From Paenibacillus auburnensis (lineage in GTDB: Bacteria > Bacillota > Bacilli > Paenibacillales > Paenibacillaceae), in assembly GCF_927798115.1 (NCBI RefSeq), contig NZ_CAKMMG010000001.1:2108001-2172000 (forward strand): 64,000 nucleotides of DNA. The letters run 5' to 3'. Position numbers and translations under genes: made by a program. Positions 52,890 to 61,530 of the stretch are shown here, in pieces (position 1 is the stretch's first letter; the number at the start of each line of letters is the position of its first letter). The notes under the pieces are model-generated. The model did no database searches. It worked only from the letters and a program-made list of their open reading frames with translations, and had not been told where the DNA came from.

Positions 52890-53129
52890 ATGATTAACGA
52901 ATCCGATCAATCGTCAATGCTAAGCCGGGAGGAACGTGAGCAAATCGGCCGCCGGACAGGTGCAGGCTTCGCCCGGGTGGAGCGCACGGAAACCTCCGAA
53001 GGTTCGACCAATATTCCAACCGGATCGATCGGCGCAGAGCTGACAGAAGATGAAATCCGCCGCCTGGTAGGCTCGGGCAATTTTGAATCGGCCAAGAATG
53101 ATCGGCAATCCGGCTCGATCAACAGCTGA
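52890..53129 (+). CDS. Small hydrophilic protein of unknown function
   Basis: 79 residues, rich in Glu, Arg, Gly, Ser and Thr, without cysteine, signal peptide or membrane helix. I do not recognise it. The start (ATG after AAGAGGAGAG) is good and the gene fits exactly between the ilvB promoter region and the end of moaA, overlapping neither. Its small size and composition are reminiscent of spore or stress proteins of Bacillaceae, but there is no specific motif to prove that. Confidence 0.6.
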   Translation: MINESDQSSMLSREEREQIGRRTGAGFARVERTETSEGSTNIPTGSIGAELTEDEIRRLVGSGNFESAKNDRQSGSINS

Positions 53130-53145
53130 AGCAGTATTTCGCCGC

Positions 53146-54162
53146 CTAACCACCAATATAGGACATGCCGATCTTGGTCCTGTTCTTCACGGTCTGTTCC
53201 GTCCGCTCATCGGAATAACGGTCACTCCGCTGCTCCCATACGTTTTGGATAGCTGCGAGCAAGCTTTGATCACTCGCCCCGCTGCGGATCATTGCCTTGA
53301 GATCAAAGCCGCTGGAAGCGAACAGACAGGTAAACAGTTTGCCGTCAGAAGACAGCCGGGCCCGCGTACAGGAGGAGCAGAAGGATTCAGATACGGACGT
53401 AATAAAGCCGACCTCCGTGCTGCTTCCCTTGTACCGGTACCTTTTGGCCACCTCACCGAAATAATTGTGGTCCTGCGCTTCCAGCTCAAAGCTACTTTGG
53501 AGGCGCTCCAGTATTTCCCGCTTGGTGACGACTTTATTATAGCTCCAGCCATTGTCGTTGCCGGCGTCCATAAATTCAATGAAGCGCAGCGTGATGTTCC
53601 TGTCTTTGAAGTACGATGCCATCGGCACAATCTCCGATTCGTTCACACCTCTCTGCACTACCATGTTCACTTTTACCTCAAAACCGGTATTCACGGCATG
53701 ATCAATATGCTGCAAAATTGCATCAGGCTTATATCCCCGCCCGTTCATTCTGCCGAACAGTTCAGGCTCCAGCGCGTCCAGACTGACATTCAGCCTGCGG
53801 AGGCCTGCCTCATACAGCGGCACAGCGTACCTTCCAAGCAGCACCCCGTTCGTTGTCAGTCCGATATCTTCCACACCGCAGATCGAACGAATTCCCGATA
53901 CAAGTGCGGGAAGGTTCTGCCGCATCAAGGGCTCTCCTCCGGTCAGGCGGATTTTGCTTACGCCAAGGGAGACAAACAGCCCCGTCAAGCGGTGGATTTC
54001 TTCAAACGTAAGCAGCTGACTTGCCGGAAGGAAGGCGTAGTCATCACCGAACACTTCCTTTGGCATGCAATAGGAACAGCGGAAATTACACCGGTCAGTG
54101 ACTGAAATCCGCAAATCGTGTATTGGCCGCCGCAGCTTGTCTTGTAGCGGATGAACACTCAT
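53146..54162 (-). CDS. moaA: GTP 3',8-cyclase MoaA
   Basis: 338 residues. Radical-SAM cluster cysteines C25, C29 and C32 in DRCNFRCSYCMP; LTGGEPLMRQNL; a C-terminal second [4Fe-4S] site (FCSSCTRARLSSDGKLFTC); and the expected double-glycine end (SYIGG). It converts GTP to 3',8-cyclo-GTP, the first step of molybdenum cofactor synthesis, needed by both nitrate reductases of this window. Start ATG after AAAGGAG. It follows the narK-PAS gene by 40 bases and is probably co-transcribed. A 16-base palindrome, CCGGTAAGCTTACCGG (54178-54193), lies between them. Confidence 0.95.
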   Translation of the reverse strand: MSVHPLQDKLRRPIHDLRISVTDRCNFRCSYCMPKEVFGDDYAFLPASQLLTFEEIHRLTGLFVSLGVSKIRLTGGEPLMRQNLPALVSGIRSICGVEDIGLTTNGVLLGRYAVPLYEAGLRRLNVSLDALEPELFGRMNGRGYKPDAILQHIDHAVNTGFEVKVNMVVQRGVNESEIVPMASYFKDRNITLRFIEFMDAGNDNGWSYNKVVTKREILERLQSSFELEAQDHNYFGEVAKRYRYKGSSTEVGFITSVSESFCSSCTRARLSSDGKLFTCLFASSGFDLKAMIRSGASDQSLLAAIQNVWEQRSDRYSDERTEQTVKNRTKIGMSYIGG

Positions 54163-54202
54163 CTGTCTGTCTCCTTTCCGGTAAGCTTACCGGTTCTTCC
54201 GG

Positions 54203-55693
54203 TTATTTCTGCGTAATATCGCTGAAGGTACCCACATACCGGACATCTTCGCCGGTCTCATCCTTCACAGCGCTGATATTCAGCCACTGCAAATACTCTT
54301 CGCCGTTCTTGCGCTTGTTCCAGATCTCTCCCTGCCACATGCCCTTTTCCCTGATTTCCTTCCACATGCCGAGGTAAAAATCCTTGGATTGGCGGCCTGA
54401 TTTCAGGATGCTGGGCTGCCTGCCGAGTACTTCCTCTTCGGTGTAGCCGGTGAGCTTCGTAAATGCCGGATTCACTGACTTAATCAGACCCGATATATCC
54501 GTTACAAGAATACCCTGCCCAGTGGAGTTGAACACTTCAGCGGTAAGCGCAAGCCGGTCCTGAAAATAGAGCCACACTACCAGCACCAGACTGGCCAGTG
54601 CCACCTGTGAGAGCAGCATGAACCCGATCGAATATTGCCCGGTCGCCGAATAAATCACCGACAGCATAATCGGAGGGAAAAATCCGCCCAGACCGCCCAT
54701 CATCGACACGATCCCGTTGGCAATCCCCGCCTGCTTATTGAAGTACAGGGGAACTAATTTGAAAATAACCCCGTTACCAATCCCCGCACTTACAGCAATC
54801 GCAAGGCAACCCGCGGTATACATGCCCATATCCGGCATAAATGCCAGGATAATTGCTGCCACCGTATAGATACTGAAGGTGCCGATCAGCAGGAACAGAG
54901 GCTGAAATTTATCACCGAGCCACCCGCCTATTGGCCGGAAGAACGTTGCCACGGCAATGAAGCCGGCGGTTCGCATGCCTGCATCCACCTTTTCCAGACC
55001 GAAATTCGAGACCAGAAAGTTCGGCAGATAAATGGTAAAGGCAACGAAGGAGCCGAATGTAATGAAATAGAAAAGCGAGAACAGCCAGAGCTTTTCATTC
55101 CTGGATACACCCTTGATCTGTTCGATAATCGGTGTTTTGAGCTTGGGCTCATGACGGTCGCCGAAGAAAAAATTCAATGCGATAAACACAAGTAACAGAA
55201 TCAAATACATCTTAATTGCAGACGCCCAGCCAATCTGCGCAGCCACCATCGGAGCCGAGAAGGTAGTGACCGCCGTTCCGATATTGCCGATTCCATAGAT
55301 CCCGTTGACCAGACCATGCTTCTCTTTGGGGAAATACTTGGGCAGGGAGGTCACACCTACAGAAAATACGGCTCCGCCGATGCCAAGGAACACTCCCCCG
55401 ATAATTAAATGGGTAACCGAAGAGGCTTCACTGATAAAATAGACCGGAAACAAAAGCAGAATAAAGCTGGACATAAAAATAATGCGGGCACCCAGAATGT
55501 TGGCATAATACCCCAGAGGAATTCTTAGTATAGAACCGAGCACAACCGGAATAGCCGTAACCATCGCCAATTTTCCCTGCGGGATGCTTATATCCTCCGA
55601 AATAAAGGGCATCAGGGAAGAGATGATCACCCACACCATGAATCCGGTAATCAAGTTTAATGTTTGTAACGGCAACTGCATTTTTTTTATCAT
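54203..55693 (-). CDS. narK: NarK-type nitrate/nitrite transporter with fused C-terminal PAS domain
   Basis: 496 residues. Residues 1 to about 380 are a 12-helix NarK-type transporter: LITGFMVWVIISSLMPFI (first helix), GIYGIGNIGTAVTTFSAP and MMGGLGGFFPPIML nitrate signatures. The tail of about 115 residues is a complete PAS/PAC domain: AEVFNSTGQGILVTDISGLI, NPAFTKLTGYTEEEVLGRQP, WKEIREKGMWQGEIWNKRK and VRYVGTFSDITQK. It has no output domain. The transporter should exchange nitrate and nitrite for respiration; the PAS domain may sense redox, flavin or heme state and tune transport. ATG 55693 follows AAGGTGGGG; the longer frame lacks support. It lies downstream of the nar/nre operon with its own promoter. 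Confidence 0.9.
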   Translation of the reverse strand: MIKKMQLPLQTLNLITGFMVWVIISSLMPFISEDISIPQGKLAMVTAIPVVLGSILRIPLGYYANILGARIIFMSSFILLLFPVYFISEASSVTHLIIGGVFLGIGGAVFSVGVTSLPKYFPKEKHGLVNGIYGIGNIGTAVTTFSAPMVAAQIGWASAIKMYLILLLVFIALNFFFGDRHEPKLKTPIIEQIKGVSRNEKLWLFSLFYFITFGSFVAFTIYLPNFLVSNFGLEKVDAGMRTAGFIAVATFFRPIGGWLGDKFQPLFLLIGTFSIYTVAAIILAFMPDMGMYTAGCLAIAVSAGIGNGVIFKLVPLYFNKQAGIANGIVSMMGGLGGFFPPIMLSVIYSATGQYSIGFMLLSQVALASLVLVVWLYFQDRLALTAEVFNSTGQGILVTDISGLIKSVNPAFTKLTGYTEEEVLGRQPSILKSGRQSKDFYLGMWKEIREKGMWQGEIWNKRKNGEEYLQWLNISAVKDETGEDVRYVGTFSDITQK

Positions 55694-55750
55694 TCGCCCC
55701 ACCTTTTCGCCATGTATTCTCTGATCGTCTGTACAATACTTCCTGTATTC

Positions 55751-55793
55751 ATTGTATCTGCCCATCCCCCGCTCAGATATAGGGGAGTCCCCT
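55751..55793 (-). promoter_or_regulatory. narK promoter with probable NreC site
   Basis: On the minus strand TACAAT (55751-55756) is a good -10 but the -35 region is poor, suggesting an activator. The GC-rich palindrome AGGGGACTCCCCT (55781-55793, T/A flanked) is centred near -43. In staphylococci NreC binds a GC-rich palindrome of TAGGGN4CCCTA type; this site is close to it, with a 3-base core. NreC is encoded just upstream. Confidence 0.55.
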
Positions 55794-55902
55794 TTCCCTC
55801 ACAGGGGAAACCCTGAAAATAAGTAGAGACGGCATTCCCGTCCTGTATGGGACGGTATCCGTTTCTGCGAGAAATAGAAGGATAATTTAACTTCAATACT
55901 AA

Positions 55903-55933
55903 AACAAGCCGCCCCATTTAGGAGCGGCTTGTT
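55903..55933 (-). terminator. Terminator of the nar-nre-hemerythrin operon
   Basis: AACAAGCCGC (55903-55912) pairs with GCGGCTTGTT (55924-55933); TTTTAGTATT follows on the minus strand. Confidence 0.8.
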
Positions 55934-55937
55934 CATT

Positions 55938-56465
55938 TCATGTAATAAGCGTATTCAGCTTTTGGCTTAGCCGCTCTTTGTCCTTCGCACTCAGCTGATG
56001 TTCGGCCATCGGAAAGATAACCGTTTCTTCCTTTACAAAGTGGACCGTAAGTACCTCAAAGGCCTCCCCTGCATCTCTGACAGCCGCACGGATATCTTCC
56101 AGAGACAGCAGGTCCGCCCCGCCGTCCGTATGATGCAGGAAATGCCCGATATATCCGTCAATTTCTCGGTGTTCCTCCTGAATGCCGACCAGCGGTCCTT
56201 GTTCAAACCCGATATAAGTGCCCAGCAGCGGGAAAAAATGCGTCTCTTCCTTCAAGGTATGCTTCTTCAGCGGACCGGTAAACTCCAGGATCGCCTGGCG
56301 CAGCTCTTGAAGCCGTATCCTGCCCTCATCCAGACGGATTTGCTCCTGTTCAAACCAAAGTACGATGGCATGCCATTCTTCCATTAAAAAAGATAAATAG
56401 CGGTGCTCGTTCTCAAGAATGCGCATGGCGGGCGTTGTGAACTGCAACTCTGCATATTCCGGCAT
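55938..56465 (-). CDS. Hemerythrin-like domain protein
   Basis: 175 residues, one four-helix hemerythrin HHE domain: ILENEHRYLSFLMEEW (H21), LKKHTLKEETHFFPLLGTY (His and Glu), IQEEHREIDGYIGHFLHHT and LTVHFVKEETVIFPMAEHQLS supply the di-iron ligands. Such proteins bind O2 or NO or repair Fe-S clusters. It starts 23 bases after nreC ends, with GGAGG, and is the last gene of the nar-nre unit. A role in NO or oxygen handling during nitrate respiration is likely (inference). Confidence 0.88.
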   Translation of the reverse strand: MPEYAELQFTTPAMRILENEHRYLSFLMEEWHAIVLWFEQEQIRLDEGRIRLQELRQAILEFTGPLKKHTLKEETHFFPLLGTYIGFEQGPLVGIQEEHREIDGYIGHFLHHTDGGADLLSLEDIRAAVRDAGEAFEVLTVHFVKEETVIFPMAEHQLSAKDKERLSQKLNTLIT

Positions 56466-56488
56466 GCAGCGGTACCTCCATTCGCCGG

Positions 56489-57136
56489 TTAGAAATCCAG
56501 CATTTTTTTCTTCAAAGCATATTCGACCAGCTCAGGCCGGCTTTTAAGATTCAATTTCTCCATAATTTTCGCTTTGTGGGCTTCCACCGTTTTCACGGAA
56601 ATGAACAGCCTTTCTGCTATTTCTTTGTTTCCGTAACCTTTGGCAATAAGCGGCAAAATCTCTAGCTCCCGCTTGGACAACAGCTCGAACAGGTCTTCTG
56701 TCCCGGCGGTTTTCTCCTGCTTGATGAACTCACGGACAAGAGAGGTAGCCATTTTGGGATGGATATAGGTCCCCCCTTCATAGATGGTCCGGATGGCCAG
56801 CAGAAGTTCCTCGTCCGGCGCACTTTTGAGCACATAACCGGAGGCTCCGTTCTTCAATACATGAAAGAGGTATTCATCATCATCATGCATCGTCAGAATC
56901 AGGATTTTGGTATCGGGGTAATCCTCTTTAATCTTGCCAGTCGCAACCAGCCCGCTTTCTCCCGGGGGCATGCTTAGATCCATAATAAGAATATCCGGAC
57001 GGAATTTGGCGACCAGTGCATAAGCTTCCCTGCCGTCTGCCGCCGCTCCGATCACTTCAATGTCATCTTGAAAATTGAGAATCATGGAGAACCCGCTGCG
57101 TACGATCGCATGGTCGTCTGCGATGACAATCTTCAT
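56489..57136 (-). CDS. nreC: NreC-type response regulator (NarL/LuxR family)
   Basis: 215 residues. Receiver domain with [11 protein letters not shown], phospho-acceptor D53 in ILIMDLSMP and lysine in GYVLKSAP; a LuxR-type HTH at the C-terminus ([35 protein letters not shown]). Length matches NreC of Staphylococcus carnosus. Start at ATG 57136, eight bases after the nreB stop. It should be phosphorylated by NreB without oxygen and activate nar and narK transcription. Confidence 0.92.
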   Translation of the reverse strand: MKIVIADDHAIVRSGFSMILNFQDDIEVIGAAADGREAYALVAKFRPDILIMDLSMPPGESGLVATGKIKEDYPDTKILILTMHDDDEYLFHVLKNGASGYVLKSAPDEELLLAIRTIYEGGTYIHPKMATSLVREFIKQEKTAGTEDLFELLSKRELEILPLIAKGYGNKEIAERLFISVKTVEAHKAKIMEKLNLKSRPELVEYALKKKMLDF

Positions 57137-57143
57137 CAGAAGC

Positions 57144-58211
57144 TCATTCCTTTCCTCGGGCAAATCCTACTGGTACCTGCAAAAGAATTCTCGTTCCCCT
57201 GCCTATCCCTGAATCTACATTGAAGGTGCCGCCCACCAGCTCTGCCCGTTCCTGCATGCCAAATAGGCCAAGTCCGGTACCACTGGGCTCGTCACCCTGA
57301 TTGAAGCCAATCCCCTCATCTTCAATCAGAAGGCGCAGCACACCGTCCTTTTCGGTAAGGGTTACTTTGACTGTATCTACCTGGGCATACTTCAGGGCGT
57401 TCAAGACAGCCTCCTGGCATACACGGTACACAACGGTTTCGATCTCACTCTCATACCGTTTGTCAGCAAGACGGGACTCATATTCGATGACAAGCCCATA
57501 GCTTTGCTCCATCCGCTTGAAGTGTGAGCGGAATGCAGCCTCCAGTCCGAAGTCATCCAGTGCAGCCGGCCTGAGCTCCACCGAGAGGTTGCGGATATCC
57601 TGCAGAAGCCTTGTCATGGAAACTTCAGTCTGCTTCACTTTCTTCAGCAGCTGCTCATCGGCTGTCATATATTTCAGCACCCGCAGATCAATCACGGCGC
57701 TCATCAGCTCTTGGGCAACGCTGTCATGGAGCTCACGGGAAATCCGCTTGCGTTCATTCTCCTGCGCCTCAATGATATGCTTCATCATTTTGTTCTGATA
57801 GAACTTCTCTTGGGTCTTGAACTGTCTGGTTAAATCCCTAAGCATAAACACTCTAATATCATTCTCATAGTCTATCGTGTGAAAGGTCGCGGCATAGGGA
57901 ACGATTCCCTTATCTTTCGTCTCCAGATAGACTTGATAGGAAGTAAACTCCTCGGAGTCCGGAGTACTTAAATAACAATCCAGACAAGTGCGAAGCTCCG
58001 TTTCACTGGTGTATCCCCGGCAGGTCCCGCAAAGGGCTTGCGGATTTCCCTGATACAGCTGCTTCAGAATATCCTTGTCAACGATATTCTCAGCAGCGGG
58101 ATTCATCGCCAGCGCTTTCCCTTCCCGGTCAAAAAAGAACATCGCTTCCGTGCTGTTCTCGAACAGCTTCGTCATGAGCAGGCTCGGCAGATCCTTTCCG
58201 GGTATGATCAA
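57144..58211 (-). CDS. nreB: NreB oxygen-sensing histidine kinase
   Basis: 355 residues, no membrane helix. A PAS-like N-terminal domain carries C61-x2-C64-x11-C76-x2-C79, the exact spacing of the oxygen-labile [4Fe-4S] cluster of staphylococcal NreB. HisKA_3-type dimerisation follows with the phospho-histidine H162 in [13 protein letters not shown], then the ATPase domain ([20 protein letters not shown]). It starts at TTG 58211, overlapping the nreA stop. Anaerobically the intact cluster turns the kinase on; NreA/nitrate modulates it. Confidence 0.94.
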   Translation of the reverse strand: MIIPGKDLPSLLMTKLFENSTEAMFFFDREGKALAMNPAAENIVDKDILKQLYQGNPQALCGTCRGYTSETELRTCLDCYLSTPDSEEFTSYQVYLETKDKGIVPYAATFHTIDYENDIRVFMLRDLTRQFKTQEKFYQNKMMKHIIEAQENERKRISRELHDSVAQELMSAVIDLRVLKYMTADEQLLKKVKQTEVSMTRLLQDIRNLSVELRPAALDDFGLEAAFRSHFKRMEQSYGLVIEYESRLADKRYESEIETVVYRVCQEAVLNALKYAQVDTVKVTLTEKDGVLRLLIEDEGIGFNQGDEPSGTGLGLFGMQERAELVGGTFNVDSGIGRGTRILLQVPVGFARGKE

Positions 58212-58666
58212 CTCAGCAACAATTCCTTCCCGTTCAAGTCTCCAATACCTTGACGCGCTGTCGCTTCCAGGGCTAGCAGCATTTCACCGGTTACCTCACG
58301 CTCTCCCCGGAATCCGCCAAGAAGCACACCGGCGACGCGGGCATCATTCCACATGGGTACAGCACCAATGCTGTTCAGATTCTCCATCTTGGTAATGGGA
58401 TAATTAAACAATGAATCAGGCTTCACATCTTTCTGCACAGAAGGGAGTAGAAACGGTTTGCCGGTCTTGAACACGATTCCCGCAATCCCTCTTCCGGATT
58501 GAAGAACGATCCGCCTGTAACGTTCATTCGTGTTCCCGGAGGCATATTTCCATCGGATAACGTAGTCATATTCTGCGGGTTCAGCCAGTGCCAGTGACAT
58601 GAAATCATAACCTAAATCCATGCGGATCCGGTCAAGCTCCAGTTGGTAATCCACCTTATTGGTCAT
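58208..58666 (-). CDS. nreA: NreA-type GAF-domain nitrate receptor
   Basis: 152 residues, a single GAF domain: LGYDFMSLALAEPAEYDYVIRW, QSGRGIAGIVFKTGKPFLLPSV, NSIGAVPMWNDARVAGVLLGGFRGEREVT. Length and position directly before nreB match NreA, which binds nitrate and controls NreB phosphorylation. ATG 58666 follows TTAGGAGAG by six bases. An upstream in-frame ATG is less likely. It lies 50 bases after narI, so nar and nre genes form one transcript. Confidence 0.92.
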   Translation of the reverse strand: MTNKVDYQLELDRIRMDLGYDFMSLALAEPAEYDYVIRWKYASGNTNERYRRIVLQSGRGIAGIVFKTGKPFLLPSVQKDVKPDSLFNYPITKMENLNSIGAVPMWNDARVAGVLLGGFRGEREVTGEMLLALEATARQGIGDLNGKELLLS

Positions 58667-58716
58667 CGTATTCTCTCCTAATTGAACAGGGAAAGAAGTT
58701 CGCACTGCTCTCTCCT

Positions 58717-59403
58717 TTAATTCGATTTATTTCTTCTGTATAGAATATAACTTCTGCCTACATAATTCAACGGAACACTCCACACATGGACCAGCCGGGT
58801 AAACGGCCAAAAGGCAAAGATAGCAAACCCGGACAGAATGTGCAGCTTAAAGGAAAATGGCACATCCGCCATCAGCGACGGGTCCGGACGGAACATGAAC
58901 AGGCCGCGGAACCAGACGGAAATCGTATCGCGGTAGTCAAATTCAGGCTGTACGGCATTCGTTACGATCGTGGAGTACATCCCCATAAATACGATAAACA
59001 GAAGGAGTGAGTTAACGATCAAATCCGAGGCGCTGCTTAGCCGGCGGACATTCTTAATCGAAAAGCGCCGTGAGGTCAGAATCAGCATCCCGAGCAGAGT
59101 GGCAGCACCGAAAATCCCCCCGATGTATACCGCTCCGATGTGGTAAAGATGATCACTGACGCCGATGGCCTCCAGCCACGATTTTGGAACCGCCAGACCG
59201 CCGATATGGCCCAGAATAACCGGCATAATGCCCAGATGGAACAGGATGCTGCCGTATTTCAGCTGTTTCTTTTCTACAAATTCACTGGATTTGGCCGTCC
59301 AGTTGAACTGGTCTTTCCGGTAACGGAAGATATGGCCTCCGATAAAAATCACCAAACAAACATAAGGGAAAATGACCCATAAAAACTGACCGGACATATT
59401 CAT
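58717..59403 (-). CDS. narI: Respiratory nitrate reductase gamma subunit NarI (cytochrome b)
   Basis: 228 residues, five membrane helices, with heme-b histidines in GGHIFRYRKDQF (first helix end), LGIMPVILGHIGGLAVP and SFKLHILSGFAIFAFWPFTRLVHVWSVP. It takes electrons from menaquinol on the outer membrane face and passes them to NarH. Its start overlaps the narJ stop by 4 bases (ATGA). The end, NYVGRSYILYRRNKSN, is as usual. Confidence 0.95.
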   Translation of the reverse strand: MNMSGQFLWVIFPYVCLVIFIGGHIFRYRKDQFNWTAKSSEFVEKKQLKYGSILFHLGIMPVILGHIGGLAVPKSWLEAIGVSDHLYHIGAVYIGGIFGAATLLGMLILTSRRFSIKNVRRLSSASDLIVNSLLLFIVFMGMYSTIVTNAVQPEFDYRDTISVWFRGLFMFRPDPSLMADVPFSFKLHILSGFAIFAFWPFTRLVHVWSVPLNYVGRSYILYRRNKSN

Positions 59404-59966
59404 TGATGGAGGGCCTCCTGTTCAGCACAAGCTTTGAATGTTTCGCGAAGTCCCTTCACCAGATGGAAATAGGGGCTGTTAACCCGTTCAAGCGCCTTGA
59501 GCAGATGATAGGTTCCATCCTCAAGAATCGCGATCAGCATGCGGAAATTCTCCGGTGCTCCCGGGTCTTCCAGCCATTCTGCGGCGTATAGAAATTCACA
59601 CATGAGCGGAAGAAAATCGGGTAATTCGCCTTCAGGCATCAGAAGCCCGGACATTTCGTACAGAAGCTTCAGTTTGGCGAGCATCTGTCCCCGTTCTTTG
59701 GCATCCTCAAACTTAAAATAGGTCATATAGAGAGCGCAGTCCTTCTGGAAATCAAAGGTGGCTGCGTAGCTCTCCTGGATCTCATCCAGACTGAAGTGTT
59801 GCATTAGCGTCCAATAGGTATGCACATGGGCGTAACCCGGGTGACCGCTATCAAACGCCTCTTCCAGAAAAGCCGGATGAAAATCCAGCTTTTCCGGGTA
59901 CATGAGCTGCAGGGCGAAATATCCGAAGGATTGCTTGTAATCATGCAGTTTCATCAGATCAATCAC
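59400..59966 (-). CDS. narJ: Nitrate reductase assembly chaperone NarJ
   Basis: 188 residues, all-helical TorD/NarJ type. YFALQLMYPEKLDF near the start and LPDFLPLMCEFLYAAEW (the conserved LPD motif) fit. It helps insert the molybdenum cofactor into NarG and delays membrane docking until assembly is done. It overlaps narH by 8 bases and narI by 4 bases. Confidence 0.92.
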   Translation of the reverse strand: MIDLMKLHDYKQSFGYFALQLMYPEKLDFHPAFLEEAFDSGHPGYAHVHTYWTLMQHFSLDEIQESYAATFDFQKDCALYMTYFKFEDAKERGQMLAKLKLLYEMSGLLMPEGELPDFLPLMCEFLYAAEWLEDPGAPENFRMLIAILEDGTYHLLKALERVNSPYFHLVKGLRETFKACAEQEALHQ

Positions 59967-61530
59967 GCCAAATCCCCCCGTAGAAATTCTCTTCGTACAT
60001 CTCCTTGCCGGTCTTCATGGTGCTCTCGGCAGGGCTGGCCGGTCCGCAGCCGTCACAGCCGGATCCGGAACCCATATCGCCCATAGTGTTGCCGAAACCG
60101 GCTGAGCCTTGGGCACGGTAAGGATTCATATGCTGTTCCTTATGCGAGGTCGGGATAACGAATCGGTCCTCATATTTGGCAATGGCGAGCAGCCGGTACA
60201 TTTGCTCTGTCTGATGTGCGGTCATTCCGACACGTTCAAGACGGCTGAGGTCAAATTCCTGGCCTACGGACTTAGCCCGCATGTAGGAACGCATCATCGC
60301 CATCCGCTGCAGGGCTTCCTTAACGGTCTGCGTATCGCCTGCAGTCAGCATGTTCGCCAGATACTGGATCGGTGTACGCATCTCTTCGATGGCCGGGAAG
60401 ATCATATCGGGATTCTTCAGCGAATCTTTGCCTTCAAAATAATTCATGATCGGGCTAAGCGGCGGCACATACCATACCATCGGCAGTGTCCGGTATTCCG
60501 GGTGAAGCGGGAAGGCCAGCTTGTGCTCGATGGCGAGCTTATAGACCGGAGAGTTCTGGGCCGCTTCCAGCCAATCCTCGGAAATGCCGTCTTTTCTGGC
60601 CTGGGCAATGACTTCCGGATCATGGGGATTCATAAACAAATCGCATTGCGCTTTGTAAAGGTCCTTCTCATCCGGTGTTGAGGCAGCATCCAGAACCTTG
60701 TCTGCATCATACAGCAGGACACCAAGGTAGCGGATCCGGCCGGTACAGGTCTCGGAGCATACCGTAGGCAGCCCTGCTTCCACGCGCGGGAAACAGAAGG
60801 TGCATTTCTCCGCCTTATTAGTCTGCCAGTTGAAGTACACTTTTTTGTAAGGGCAGCCTGTCATGCAATATCTCCAGCCGCGGCAGGCCTCCTGGTCAAC
60901 CAGGACAATCCCGTCTTCATCCCGTTTGTACATAGCTCCTGAAGGACAGGAAGCGACGCAGCTTGGATTCAGGCAGTGTTCACATAAGCGAGGCAGATAG
61001 ATCATGAAGGATTTCTCGAAGTTGAATTTGATCTCTTCCTCGATCTTCTGGATATTCGGATCAAGCGGTCCGGTTACATGTGCCCCCGCCAGATCATCCT
61101 CCCAGTTCGGTCCCCATTCAAGATCCATTTTTTCGCCTGTCACCGCTGAATGGGCGCGCGCCACGGGAGAATGCTTCTGTTCACCTGCATTGGTCAGGTT
61201 CTCGTAATTGTATGTCCACGGCTCATAGTAGTCTTTCATCTCAGGCATGTCTGGGTTGTAGAAGATTTTGCCGAGCGCAATCTTGGACAGCTTGTTGCCT
61301 GACTTCAGCTCAAGCTTCCCCTTGCGCAGCTGCCAACCGCCCTTATAGAGCTCCTGGTCCTCCCAGCGCTTCGGATAGCCGATCCCCGGCTTCGTCTCTA
61401 CGTTATTGAACCACATATATTCCGCACCCTTGCGGTTCGTCCAGGTCGTCTTGCAGGTCACGCTGCAGGTGTGGCAGCCGATACATTTATCCAGATTCAT
61501 CACCATTGCAACTTGCGCTTTAATTTTCAA
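59959..61530 (-). CDS. narH: Respiratory nitrate reductase beta subunit NarH
   Basis: 523 residues. Four Fe-S clusters are seen: CIGCHTCSVTCKTTW at residues 17-31; CEHCLNPSCVASCPSGAMY; CRGWRYCMTGCPYKK, where tryptophan takes a cysteine position, giving the [3Fe-4S] cluster; and KCTFCFPRVEAGLPTVCSETC. It carries electrons from NarI to NarG. A glycine-rich C-terminus (GSAGFGNTMGDMGSGSGCDGCG) is slightly unusual. It overlaps narG by 11 bases. Confidence 0.96.
   Translation of the reverse strand: MKIKAQVAMVMNLDKCIGCHTCSVTCKTTWTNRKGAEYMWFNNVETKPGIGYPKRWEDQELYKGGWQLRKGKLELKSGNKLSKIALGKIFYNPDMPEMKDYYEPWTYNYENLTNAGEQKHSPVARAHSAVTGEKMDLEWGPNWEDDLAGAHVTGPLDPNIQKIEEEIKFNFEKSFMIYLPRLCEHCLNPSCVASCPSGAMYKRDEDGIVLVDQEACRGWRYCMTGCPYKKVYFNWQTNKAEKCTFCFPRVEAGLPTVCSETCTGRIRYLGVLLYDADKVLDAASTPDEKDLYKAQCDLFMNPHDPEVIAQARKDGISEDWLEAAQNSPVYKLAIEHKLAFPLHPEYRTLPMVWYVPPLSPIMNYFEGKDSLKNPDMIFPAIEEMRTPIQYLANMLTAGDTQTVKEALQRMAMMRSYMRAKSVGQEFDLSRLERVGMTAHQTEQMYRLLAIAKYEDRFVIPTSHKEQHMNPYRAQGSAGFGNTMGDMGSGSGCDGCGPASPAESTMKTGKEMYEENFYGGIWRD

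Noticed and set aside
54178-54193. Perfect 16-base palindrome CCGGTAAGCTTACCGG before moaA
   Set aside because: Noted, but it lies only in a short gap of an operon next to the ribosome site of moaA; no evidence for a binding protein and no T-tract, so not raised as a finding.
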